Assembly: GCA_029948255.1 (NCBI GenBank)
Contig: JALIZF010001408.1
Coordinates: 124,001 to 188,000 of the forward strand
Origin: Telmatactis stephensoni
Lineage: Eukaryota; Cnidaria; Anthozoa; Actiniaria; Isophelliidae
DNA: 64,000 nt
Reading direction: 5' to 3'
Both the position numbers and the translations under genes were made by a program. Under the pieces are notes generated by a model. It saw only the letters and a program-made list of their open reading frames with translations. It did no database searches and was not told the DNA's origin. Positions within the stretch are counted from its first letter, which is position 1, and each line of letters opens with the position of its first letter. This document shows, in pieces, positions 46,283 to 57,271 of the stretch.

Positions 46283-47123
46283 TTCGTACTTGCTGTAATA
46301 AAATCAAAAATCAATGACAATAATACAAAAATCAACCATTTACAACCACAATTTATGATATCAGAATTACACAAAGCTACTTGTAAAGAAAAAGAAGAAT
46401 TTTGTCTGAATTGGAGTTCCACTGTTTCAGGATGGTTAAAGAAAATTGAGGAAAAAATGTCTTCTTCTTATCAATATATACTTTAGTTTAAAATACTGTA
46501 GCAATTCGAGCCTTTTATCGATCACTTATACACTTACTTTAAGTTCTTGGTACCAGCTTTAAAAAGTGTTGTTGAAAATGCAATTTGGCTGCACTGACTG
46601 CACACTTACTTAACTGTACTGAGAGTGAATACAAATTTCTTGAAAATATATCATCCTGTTGCAGCTGTTGTGTGTTAATTCTATTATCAAAGTTATTAAG
46701 GCCACTCTCCACTCATGGCTGAAAAAAAAATTGGCAGCGAAACTTGCGAGCACCCGCTGCGAATAAAAACTCTGGCTGTGAGTGCTTTCAGCCATGAGTG
46801 CAGAATTGCCTTTACTAGCGGTGTCTTCTCTCAGCACACAATGAAGTTCACTGACAAAGAATCCAAACCTCTGTAGATAACTGACATGTGAAAACGTTTA
46901 GTTAACTGATGTCATTTAGCACTAAATTATTTAGAACATTTTTAACGATTAACATATATATTACATTTCCAATACAATTTTCTTGGGGAGTAATATTCTT
47001 TGTACGAGGTCGACATTCTTTCGTCATTTCCTAATTTATAGTTGTTTCAATGAGAAAATGTGCTCCTAATAGCGTTGTATAGGGAACATTGAGGATTTTG
47101 TAATCAGGCATTATAACTAAAGA
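46283..47123. other. GPCR 2 upstream region
   Basis: Non-coding. On the minus strand AAGTAAGTGTGC near 46600 echoes the donor-like motif of the duplicated block, suggesting a 5'UTR exon here. Inverted short blocks around 46715-46810 (ACTCATGGCTGAAA / TTTCAGCCATGAGT) form a hairpin. Confidence 0.4.
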
Positions 47124-47306
47124 CAGGGGCGTATCCAGGGGGGTCCCAGGGTGCCCGTGACACCACTTTGAAAGCAAAAAGATGATAGAAATAAAAGAAT
47201 CTGACTGGAGAAAGATTGTGAAATTGGAAGTGTGAACCCCCTTTGGTGGAAAATGGAAAGTGTGACCCCCCCCCCCCCCCTTTGAAATATTCTGGATACG
47301 CCCCTG
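47124..47306. mobile_element. CAGGGG-type TIR element
   Basis: Ends CAGGGGCGTATCCAG and CTGGATACGCCCCTG, 183 bases, flanked by a 6-base direct repeat TAAAGA (47118-47123 and 47307-47312). Similar architecture to the element at 13688 (CAGGG ends, 6-base duplication). Contains a C-run of about 14 bases. Confidence 0.85.
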
Positions 47307-47877
47307 TAAAGACAAGCTGTTTTCGCCTATTCGCACCATAGCAACCATTCAATAGGGTACTACAGGTGTTGTTTATCAAATACTGTGCAACGATTGTGAA
47401 AATTGGCCAAACTTTACACACTCTCAAGACCAGAGTCAAGGAACACCACGTAACTTGCCTCGGGCACAACATCATATTCTCTATTAACTTTGAAGATGTG
47501 AGGATGTTTCCCACTGGGAAAGACGATTATTTTTTCGAAGCGTGGCATTGTATAAGTACCAAGTACTCCATCAATTAATAACGAACACACCCAATTCTTA
47601 AGCAAAACCTTGTTAAACCCGAATAAAATCTCATAAGGCACAACATCCAGCTTGTGTATTGTATATAGGGAAAACATTTAGCAAATAAAGTACTTAGCTA
47701 ACGTTTAAATATGAATTAAACTCTCTAGCTTGGTTCTAATAGCCAATATACCTCACAACGTTTTAAGATTTGCATTTATAGCAGTTTAAAAATTCTGAAA
47801 GAGATTTTTAAGGAATATTCCTTGTTGTTATTTGCAATTTTTCCAGCTGCAACCATTATGGCACACAGCACACATCT

Positions 47878-48136
47878 AAAGTACTGATCTGAACTAATTG
47901 CACAAAAACTACAGTACATCTATAGTACTAATCTGAACTAATTGTACAAAAACTACAGTACATCTATAGTACTAATCTGAACTAATTGTACAAAAACTAC
48001 AGTACATCTATAGTACTAATCTGAACTAATTGCACAAAAACTACAGTACATCTATAGTACTAATCTGAACTAATTGCACAAAAACTACAGTACATCTATT
48101 AATAGTACTAATCTGAACTAATTGCACAAAAACTAC
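47878..48136 (+). repeat. Tandem repeat, 43-48-base unit, about six copies
   Basis: The unit contains CTGAACTAATTGCACAAAAACTACAG in two overlapping parts and ends ACATCTATAGTACTAAT. Units are nearly identical; one has a TTAA insertion (48098-48101). No open frame runs through it. Confidence 0.92.
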
Positions 48137-49429
48137 AGGTGCTGTCAAGGAAACAGTGACAGCGGTATCTAATATGGCAAATGATTCCACAATAAATGAT
48201 AACATGTTCGTAATATCCAGGCGGAACGTCCCTACTGCATCGATTATTACTTATTAAGATAACTTTTTATAAAGGCCCACTTAGATGAAAATCGGTGAAA
48301 ATTAGAAAAAAAAAAAAACCCGTACATTTTAACTCATTATCACAGAGAAATTTTGGTTTAATTACGAGCCGTAGGCGAGTGCTCTCCACACTTCTTGAGT
48401 GCTTTCGGCACTTCCTAAGTACTGTATTACTGAACGGAGCACGGAAAAAGCTGTTTTATTTGTTTTTTTATATGTTTTGAAGTAAATATTTGGTCCGCGA
48501 AGAAATGAAATGGTCCGCGAAGACATCCAGTCATAGTCACGAATCGTATAATGGGCTTATTTATTCGATCTGAAAGTTACACAACCACTCATCAGTATTA
48601 CCATACACGTGTTTAATTCTTATACAAAATACAACCTTTTACATGCAATCGATTACTCTAATAGTGTGCAGCTTACTTCTGTGACGATTTCCCACAGGTT
48701 AGCTTCAAAACACAGGTTAGCTTCATCATATCTTAATGTCTACAATATTTACTCCTTGTCACTACTAAAACTGAACTGAAACTCGATATATAACTTGCTT
48801 AAATCAATTCAAATGTTTGATCACGTCTATGATTGACATCATGTCATTGTACCTATTCGAATTAAATCTAGTTGATTATTTACAGTCATTTGTTCACGTT
48901 AACAATATTCAAGGGAAAAAGTTCAAAAAGTGCTCGCGCGGTTGAGCTCGCGCTGCTGACATCAGAGCTGTGCACCGTTCTCTGATAAAGCAGAGCGCGC
49001 GTATCAACAAGGGTATATAATAAAACCTAATAGAACAATAGGGTTGAGTAATCGACGTCATAATGACGTCATTTACTCACACTTTAGATGCTAAAATCTT
49101 TGGCAATTTAATCCGATTTTTTTGGATATGAAGAAAATGTTGCTTCATGGTGCCGTATACAAAGGTTTCACAGAGTTTCGATTCAAGTCATTTCCAATTT
49201 CCATTGATTTTGATCCAAGTGCTCCTATACTAATTTCAATCTCCTTGTGTGGTTGTCGACTCGAAAATTGATGCTATTTCGACAACCCACTGAATTATCA
49301 TACAACTTATCACATCACATGAATTATCATCTCTCACAAAGGAAATTCTTCATGTGTACATAGCTAATTGCACAAACATTGACCCTTTCAAAGCATAAAA
49401 GCTGAGACCGAAAGGAACACTGGGAAATA
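48137..49429. other. Intergenic, no gene seen
   Basis: Includes a small hairpin GCTGTCA/TGACAGC at 48141-48163 and a GC-rich block at 48935-49005 with AGAGCGCGCGT, weakly like the MITE at 18402. Confidence 0.4.
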
Positions 49430-50720
49430 AAACTAAAAAACAGCCTCAAGCAGCTGTCTGTCAATTTTAATGAATAGCACGAGAAAAACGTACGATTGCT
49501 ATTTAATAATATATTAGCAAAAAAATCGATAAAAAATGTTGTAACCGGGCTGAACATTTTTCTTCAAATTTTGTGACTACTCTTGTTTTATGAGTAATCA
49601 ATGAGTGTTGAGCCATAAGTCTGATCGGCAGCAGTTCACCTGAAACCAGGTTTCAATACAATTTGCAAACTTATACTAGACTGCAGGATGCTAGTCTTAA
49701 ATTGTAAGCAAAATATTGTTTACAGTCGAGTTTTGCAGTTTAAAAACTTCTAAACCAAGTTATGTATCTCAAAGGCTTCTGTCCCTTAGACCCCACTCAT
49801 CATAAATTTGTCTATGATAAAAAGAAAGATAAACACTAGATGCACTAGATAAACGCTGGTGCTCTGCCAGACCCAATCTTATTTATTATTCAGAGTATTC
49901 AGTAAGAGTTTATTTGTGTGAAAACTGAAAACTTAAGTACCAAAAACAGATCAGATCAATATACGATCTCCTGTTTATAATAGTTCTAAAGCCCAAATAA
50001 TTACCAATGTTTTAACATCTAAGGTCTGTTTATATGAGTTCCTAGAGGTTCATTTGGCTATGTGAAATATGACCAATTTTTCAGTTTAACTCACTGACTC
50101 ACAACTCATTGACTCATGCCTGACTAGTCATGCAGACATATTTCTTCAATTTTGTATGAAATAGTTAAAATTTCTCAAGAATATAGTCATAATGATGTTA
50201 TTTCGCCTCAATTATTTTGTATTATAATAACACCGTAAGTATGGAAAAGTAATTTAACGATCGTTAAGAGTCTTGATGGTTGGCTCGCCCTAACACCGTA
50301 AAAAGTAATTTAACGACCGTTAAGAGTCTTGATGGTTGGCTCGCCTTAATTAATCTTGCCGGCTTCCAGACTCGTCAACTTTTCAAAAAATTTAACCTTC
50401 AAACAATCACGAAAACTAATTTCCAAGAAAATCTTTGTTACATCCACGTAAATAGTAATCCAAACTATAGATTAAATTGATTTCTTAAACAGTAATATAC
50501 TTACCCAATCTTACTACTTTTGCTTCGAAAAGTTCATGTTCTAGAAACTTTTTTTGACAAATAGTCCAATTTCCATTTGCTTGAGTCCGCAGCAGCGGGG
50601 TAGATGATCATACCATTTAACACGCCACGGGAAGCCAATGAGAGGGGATTGCCGGCTGGTGGCTACTTGAAGGTCCCAGGGGGGTGGGGGTGAAGGGGGC
50701 GTTCGGACTGGGAGTAGATC
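49430..50720. repeat. Segmental duplication, copy B
   Basis: Direct copy of 42440-43740. Within it, a block of about 60 bases (GTAATTTAACGACCGTTAAGAGTCTTGATGGTTGGCTCGCC region, two units at 50248-50288 and 50303-50345) has doubled, which copy A lacks. The copy ends next to a GPCR fragment. Confidence 0.8.
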
Positions 50721-50837
50721 CCCGATTAGAGATCTTTCGCATAAGCACAGTCTATTCGTAAATGATCCACTGTTAGTAGCAAGCATCACTTAAATATGAT
50801 AAGGTGATAAAATGCAACGTATAGCACCTGTTTCACG

Positions 50838-50980
50838 CAGATATCGGATGGAATACTGGTGCAACGGTGCTTAGAGATTTCATTGAAGATTTTTGTGACA
50901 AGAACGATAGAATCAAGGCGTATAACGAATTTGGTGTATAGCACACAAAGAAGATGATCGTGACAATCAAGGCCATTTTT
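50838..50980 (-). pseudogene. GPCR fragment (TM6 to start of TM7)
   Basis: On the minus strand reads KMALIVTIIFFVCYTPNSLY then SFLSQKSSMKSLSTVAPVF, the TM6 and third-loop region of the GPCR family. TM1-5 and NPxxY are absent on both sides, so it is a truncated remnant left by rearrangement at the end of the duplicated block. Confidence 0.85.
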
Positions 50981-50985
50981 TATGG

Positions 50986-52094
50986 TTACAGGCTTTTTGT
51001 GACACACTATGTCATGGGCTTCATGCGTGCGTGCGTAATTCGGAAATCCCCGAAGCAGACACGAAGTGTCAAGCCGAAAGATATGCGAGCCTCGTGCGCC
51101 TGTCCGAGGGTGTTTAAGTCGATTATTAATGATAAAATATAGGCTTTGTGGTTATAAAATATATCTCTCCATACCAAATTGTTCACTTTAGTTCATAAAG
51201 ATATCTGTAAGGAAAACGTTTGACCAATTTTCGATAAACATGGTGTTGACGAAGCCGTTCCGAATGAAATAGGAAACCCTAGGTTTAGAAATAGAAAACA
51301 ATAGTTGCTCATTGCTCCGGCACGATGGCGCCGCTCGAAGATTGTTTAATATTCGATGCTAATATGCCAGTGGATCGTTAGAGGCGAGTATAAGAAAACT
51401 ATCAATTGTACCACCCGTTTTTGCATAATATTTGTCCTTTTAGTTGTCATATTCAGAACTATGTCTAGCTGTCACAGATTTTTTCCCTTTTTTCACGGGC
51501 GTTTGAAAAATATTGGACATGTAGAAGTCCTGAATGAGATAGCAACGGCAGCATGTATACAATTTTTCTGTGCATGTCTGTGTTTTGGGCTTGAAATTAT
51601 TTCCATATCGAATGCAAGAAAATTGTGTTCAACCGACCGAAATACTGAAACAAATGAGACATGAGCAGTCTGCCTACCGCTACTGCGCTGTGGATAACTA
51701 TTCAAATAGAAGGCACCCCAGATGGGAAAATATCACGCGTCAAAGTCAGTAGAAAGTTGTGAGAAGGACCAGAACTCCGCACCTTCGAGTAAAATATCCC
51801 GCGCATTCGTCAGTGTAAGGTATTTTGTTCTGTTTCTCGTCCAATGAAACGGACGGTTAACTACAAGCCAGCGGTGTTCCTGTGTTACGGTTGCATTCTT
51901 CCAACGTTATGTCAGAGCTCTTTTTTTTCAGTCTCAATAAATGCTGCGTTTTGCGTAGCCTTATTTAATTGATTATTTTCTTTTTCCAAGTTTCAGCTCT
52001 GTCAGAAAGTCTAGTAAATAGTTGCACTGTTCGTCAGATCTATTGAAGGAGTAACTTGCAATAATTATTAGTAATTCTTGCACTTGATTCATTG
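50986..52094. other. Spacer with unit-flank block
   Basis: Block 51355-51560 (GGATCGTTAGAGGCGAG... TGGACATGTAGAAGTCCT) returns at about 54800-54990 and 60275-60450, marking the ends of tandem GPCR units. No gene seen. Confidence 0.6.
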
Positions 52095-53057
52095 TTAGTT
52101 CATAACACGTAATTCAAGACAATCTATATTTCCAATACGATTTCTATTTTGCCTTAGACCTCGGCAAAATACGTAACACATGCATCTTCTGAATCTTGTG
52201 GAATGTAGTGAGTAGATCACAGGGTTGATGCTTGAGTTTAAGAGGAGTAATAGATGAGATAATGGATAGAATACTGGTGCAGTGCTGTAAGATTCCACTG
52301 TAGATTTTTGTGACGAGAACGACAGTATGAAGTAGTATAGGGCGTTTGGCATATAACACAAAAAGAAGATGATCGTTACGGTCACGGCAATTTTGGTGAT
52401 ACGCTTGCGTGACAAATGCAAAGCACGTCGGGAAACATCTTCAGTTCCATGACTGCGGGACCAAAGGCTCCGTATCACTCTGCTGTACAGGACAAGCATC
52501 ACAAGAAAAGGAAAGCATACAACGACGAACAGCCACAATCCTGAGTGCACTTTATCTCCCCAGTCTGTTGTCCAAACCAAGTCACATGACTTGATGTCGG
52601 GATCATAAGCGAGCGCTACAGTTGATACCGAGCAAATTAAAACACCAGCTATCCAACATAAGACAATGGCATACTTAAGGTATCTTTTAGGGTTTCTGCT
52701 CTCAAATGGATTCATAATAGCGTTATATCTCTCCCATGCTATCACCAAGAGTGTGAAGACACTCACAATCGAAGGCAACCATGCCATGTTTCCGAATGTC
52801 ACAAACTTACAGAGGAAATCACCAGTTACACCATCTGGATGGTCGTAAAGTCCAAACAGCACTTGACGAGGAAATAAAAACAAACTCACCAACATGTCAC
52901 ATACAGCGAGATGGACGAGAAGATAGTTCATTGTTGTTCTCATGAATGGAAAACGTCGCACCACCAAACAAACTAAAATGTTTCCCGCGAAGTTTAGGCA
53001 GATTAGAACTCCAAATACTGTCCGGAATACAATATCGCGGACTTCTTTAGAATTAAT
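52095..53057 (-). pseudogene. GPCR copy 3, open frame but start codon lost
   Basis: The whole receptor frame is open: TM1 (FGVLICLNFAGNILVCLVV), Cys in FLCKFVTFGN, WERYNAIMNPF, FFLCYMPNALYY, NSSINPVIYSL, ending LELRVMN and TAA. But the codon that is ATG in copies 1, 2 and 4 is ATT here (53057-53055), with an in-frame TAA just upstream. The next in-frame ATG (FPFMRTT) lies after TM1. Either initiation is non-AUG, an upstream exon supplies a start, or the gene is dead. Confidence 0.8.
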
Positions 53058-53202
53058 TTCTTACACTATAATAAAATCAAAAATCTATGATTATACTACG
53101 CTTCTGAAAACTCTTGTTTTATTACCAAAACTAGCGGGCTACATACATCGCACAAGTGTTACGGTCAACGGGAATAAACATATTTGCCAACCTAAGTGTT
53201 TC

Positions 53203-53626
53203 CCCGGGGGGGGGGACTCATATATATAAGAGGACGGGGATGCTCGTCGGAAATTTTAAAAATGACCCCTAAAAGGTACCAAAGTCATATCCGGGGTGGG
53301 CGTGGCAATACATGTTTTTACCCCTAAAAGGTACCAACTCAAAAACACTAAATTTAACATTTTGCATATTTTAGTCACTCAAGCGATCAATTGTGTCTAT
53401 TTATATACGAACAATTTGATGGTCGTGCAATCCGATTTTTGTTTCCAGTATTTAATCGTTGATGGAGGAAAAAATCACCCTAAAAGGTAACAGCTAGGTC
53501 TCTAGTAGTCCACTAAAGTCTGGGACACCCTAAAAGGTACCAGATCGCTGATTTTGACACCTAAAAGGTACGACGAGCATCCCCGTCCATTTCCGATCGG
53601 AGTACCCCCCCCCCCTCCCCCCCGGG
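53203..53626. mobile_element. hAT-like MITE with 8-base target duplication
   Basis: Ends CCCGGGGGGGGGG and CCTCCCCCCCGGG, 424 bases, flanked by AGTGTTTC at 53195-53202 and 53627-53634. The paralogous locus near 58360-59090 has one AGTGTTTC here and no such element, so this is a real insertion. Inside, CCTAAAAGGTACCA-type motifs occur about five times, and GGACGGGGATGCTCGTC is inverted at the right as GACGAGCATCCCCGTCC. Confidence 0.92.
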
Positions 53627-53634
53627 AGTGTTTC

Positions 53635-55030
53635 ATACATACGGGGTCCGGTTGTTCGAAGTACGATTTGATAGAATGAATAGTTTTCTTGGATTTTTTC
53701 CTGATTTTCAAACATCTGTGCCCAACTGACTTCCTTACCACGATGGGCATAATAGCTCAAAAATGCGCAGTAAAATATGTGACATATTGAAAAAAAATCA
53801 TTTATATTACATATTAATGGCGAACAAAAATAAATAATAATAAAGAAATAAAAATGTATGGCAGTGAAGAATATTGAAACAAAGACGTTTTTTGAAAAAA
53901 TATATTTTCCCCAATGGTTTTGTATGGAATTTTTCCCTCCGATATAATTTTTCGCGGAAAAAGTACGAAACTAAAAAAATTCATAACTCCACTTCTGAAC
54001 CAATTTAACTGAACAGTTTTCAATTTTTGAAATTGTTATCTTAAGAGGAACAACGTTGTATGACTTTGGAAAAAATCTGAAAATTTAGATAAAACTTTAA
54101 TTTGCGCGTTTTTTGGGGGTGATTTATGCCCACCGTGTTACCTATTTTTAGATCATGTAAAATGAAAAATTTCTTCGCAAGCACTCGAGAAGTAAAAAGT
54201 AGATCAATTACACGTACTGCGTCAAATTTAAAATGACTATTTGGAATGATCCTCGAAGACATCGGCAATTATCAATAAACTTTAATTTTCTTCTGGGTTT
54301 TGTTTTGTTACATGAAAAAGGCAAAATAAGGCTAAGGCTAATGTTTTACTTCGAAATCGCAGGCAGTGGTTGCCCAGATCTCCCGAGCCAGAGGCTCATG
54401 TATCAAGCGTTCAATGGTGCGCACTTTACCCCCTCAGTGTTCCGTTTTAAGGGTATTTAAAGCTAATTAAAGCTACACGGAAAGGAAAGAAGTCGAAACA
54501 AGGAAGTGAAGTTATTGGGGATCGAACTCAGGACCTCTCGCACCGAAGGCCGCGCACTATAAACCAACTTTGCCATCCTTGCTTCTGAAGGATTTTTCCA
54601 ACGTACTTTGTCAGAGAATTTTCGTATGTCCCAAGCCGTTTGAAATATTGCAAAACATGCTTACCAAAAATACGCTTAATTCAGTTTCAACAATTGTGTT
54701 CCAAAAGTTCCCTTTTGGCTAACAAACGAGGAAGATTAACCAGTGGTTAAAATTTCATTTCATTGCATTTCTGCTTCTAAATAGTTTTAATGTTAATTAT
54801 GCCAGTGGATCGTTAGAGGCGAGCATAAGAAACTATCAATTGTAGCACCCGTTTTTGCACAATACTTGTCCTTTAGTTGTCATTTACAGAACCGATGTCT
54901 AGCTGTCACTGATTTATTTTTTGTCCTTTTTTAACGAACATTTGAAAGGTTGGACATGTAGAAGTCCTAATTGAGAGATAGCAACGGCTAGAATTACTTC
55001 AAACGAGCGGTAGGCACCACAGGAAGCCCA
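53635..55030. repeat. GPCR unit flank, copy A
   Basis: Corresponds in order to 59081-60490: TTCATACGGGGTCCGGTTG, TACCACGATGGGCATAA, TTTTTCCCTCC..., GTGATTTATGCCCAC, and the block GGATCGTTAGAGGCGAGCAT. Non-coding on both strands. It has one insertion that copy B lacks (about 54320-54590), containing the tRNA-like block. Confidence 0.75.
54512..54597 (-). other. tRNA-derived SINE head
   Basis: The minus strand reads GATGGCAAAGTTGGTTTATAG (A-box like) and, about 35 bases on, GGTCCTGAGTTCGATCCCC (B-box like). The right sequence lies in a stretch absent from the paralogous flank near 60070, consistent with an inserted SINE. Confidence 0.55.
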
Positions 55031-55462
55031 AGTCCACTATCAATAAAACCTAACTCAATACTGTATATTATATGTATCACGTGACCCGTATTTCCCTGCT
55101 CGCGCGCTCTTAATAAAACCTTGCGGAAGAGATGACGTGATCGGGGCCGTACGGCTTTGCTCGAGCGGGCCGTAAACCTTGAACATGAATATCGACATTT
55201 CGTCGCCAGTCCGAGTTATTTTTGCTTTCGAATACTGCAATACTCAAATGCTCTTAGAGTTATTTTTAGCTGTTAATTGTACTAATTTTGAGTTGTTTTT
55301 GACCTTACCTCTCTTTCCCTATACGAAGTAAAGGATGGAAGCTTCGACCATACTAGAACCCAACTGGCCCAACAAAATGCCTCATTTCACCAACGGATAA
55401 ATGCTTCCAATTAAGTTCACATTGACATAGCCCATAGTCGAATAATGCATTAATTTACACGA

Positions 55463-55495
<33 letters not shown>

Positions 55496-55999
55496 AACCG
55501 CAATCAATCAATCAATTTATTTGAATATGTAGCTCAATATGGATTATATTTTAGAAGTTAAAAATATTTCAGAGTTATCAGCTTTCTGTTTTGTAAACCT
55601 TTAAATTGATATATTTACATTCGCAACATTCGCAAAGTTTAAACGCTTTTAAACTCATTCAACATCGATTCAACATTAATTCAAAACGTTTCAACACGAT
55701 GGAAACGGGGGGAGGGGGGCAAATGGTTTCAACAATGGTATTCAAGAAATTCGAACTGATGTTGAAGCAAATGTTGAAGCCGTTTGCCCAGGTCCTTGAT
55801 GCAGTCAAAGAATTGCTATTTACAAGGTTGCAGCAAAATGAATTTGTGATTCGAAGTATATTAAGGATTGGGTTGTCTGCCAATTAGCCAGAACTTTGTT
55901 TCTTAAATAATTCTCTTGCTTTTAGAGATATTGCATCAATACTTTTTATGGGATCTGTAGATCAAAAAATGTGACAGATTGAGACCAAGTATTTTGCAT
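55031..55999. other. Intergenic; AAC microsatellite
   Basis: (AAC)n at about 55464-55496. Around 55640-55780 TTCAACAT and ATGTTGAA motifs are arranged as a loose inverted repeat. No gene seen. Confidence 0.5.
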
Positions 56000-56389
56000 T
56001 TTCTTGGTCACGTGACTTTAAGGCAGCAAAAACGGTTTTTTGAAAATGGGGAGTACAAAGCCTCATTAAATGAAGCTGAAATTCACATCGTTCTAAAGGT
56101 ACTTAGAGCACATATATGAATTAGCCTTTGCATGTGGTCTATCGATGTTGAGAAAGGAGATATTTGAGAAAAACGCATATGCAAATTAGGTCACGTGACC
56201 TATTTTCCTAAATAACTCTTTATGTGAGCTGTTTTTCCAAATTAAAAAGGCTGATTTGGAAAGCCCTTTCCGAAAGAAACAAGAAAACATGCAATTCTTA
56301 AATATTGAAACGTTTGTTGTGTACCCCATTTTTAATTGAAATTTTTCAGTGAAAAAAAAAATGGTCCAGCAAGTCACGTGACAATCCAA
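56000..56389. mobile_element. Diverged foldback with three evenly spaced GTCACGTGAC sites
   Basis: GTCACGTGAC stands at 56007, 56190 and 56373, exactly 183 bases apart. The middle one is the centre of an imperfect palindrome: AAGGAGATATTTGAGAAAA to its left pairs with TATTTTCCTAAATAACTCTT to its right, and AAAATGGGG at 56044 pairs with CCCCATTTTT at 56325. The arms are about 190 bases. Confidence 0.7.
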
Positions 56390-56868
56390 CAAAAGTCAAC
56401 ACTCATGGAAAGAATTTCAGTCGATGGATATTAACTGTAAATTACCAAAATATGGAGATTTCCATATTGGATAAGTTGTGAGATTCATAAAACCTAAAAT
56501 TCATACAAATCGATCAAAACCCAAGCCTTAATGACGTGTGTCCGATGACCGGACGAACACTCAGCTGAGTCAAGCGCTGCCTTTTAAATTTTCCATCTGC
56601 AAGTCAGTGTAAGGTATTTTGTTCTGTATAGGACAGACGGTTTCATTGGACGAGAAGCTATACAGATAACGCGTTAACCGCAAGCCAGCGGTGTTCCAGT
56701 GGTACGGTTGCATTCTTCCAAATTTATGTCAGAGCTCAATTTTTCAGTCTCAATAAATGTTGCGTTTTGCGTTGCCTTCTTTTTCCAAGTTTCAGCTCTG
56801 TCAGAAAGTTTGGTAGTTGCACTGTTCGTCAGATCTATTGAAGGAAGCAACTTGCAATAATTATTAAT

Positions 56869-57212
56869 AAGAAATATTAACTTATATAATAAATTTGTCA
56901 ATGCAATAAGGGAAGTACTTTTTGCCAGAGCTAAAGCTCGTGTAGAATAATATTTATTTATTCTATTTTATCTGTTTTATATATATACTACTATGGGCGG
57001 GATTTGGGTTTACTTCCGGGTTTCAACAGCTACGATACATCCATAAGTACAATTAATTCATGCTATATTTCGGGATGCATATACATATTTATATATATAT
57101 ATATATTTATTAATTTACTTAGTTACTTATTTATTTACTTATTTATTCATTTATTTATTTTAATTTGTAATTAGAAGGCGAAGAGCCACCTGTGGATGTA
57201 CTTCTAATAAAC

Positions 57213-57245
<33 letters not shown>
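56869..57245 (+). mobile_element. Retroposon-like insertion ending in (ATT)n, beside GPCR 4
   Basis: Compared with the same place in copy 3 (CAATAATTATTAGTAATTCTTG near 52060), copy 4 has about 375 extra bases beginning after CAATAATTATTA and ending in a (ATT)n tract. The inserted piece ends TTCTAATAAACCATTATTATT, a tail type usual for LINE-dependent elements. No protein frame is seen. Confidence 0.7.
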
Positions 57246-57247
<2 letters not shown>

Positions 57248-57271
57248 GTAATTCTTGCACTTGATTCATTG

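Noticed and set aside
55606..55887. Plus-strand 93-residue ORF rich in Leu/Phe
   Set aside because: Falls in a loose TTCAACAT inverted-repeat region and is matched by an open frame on the other strand; likely chance.
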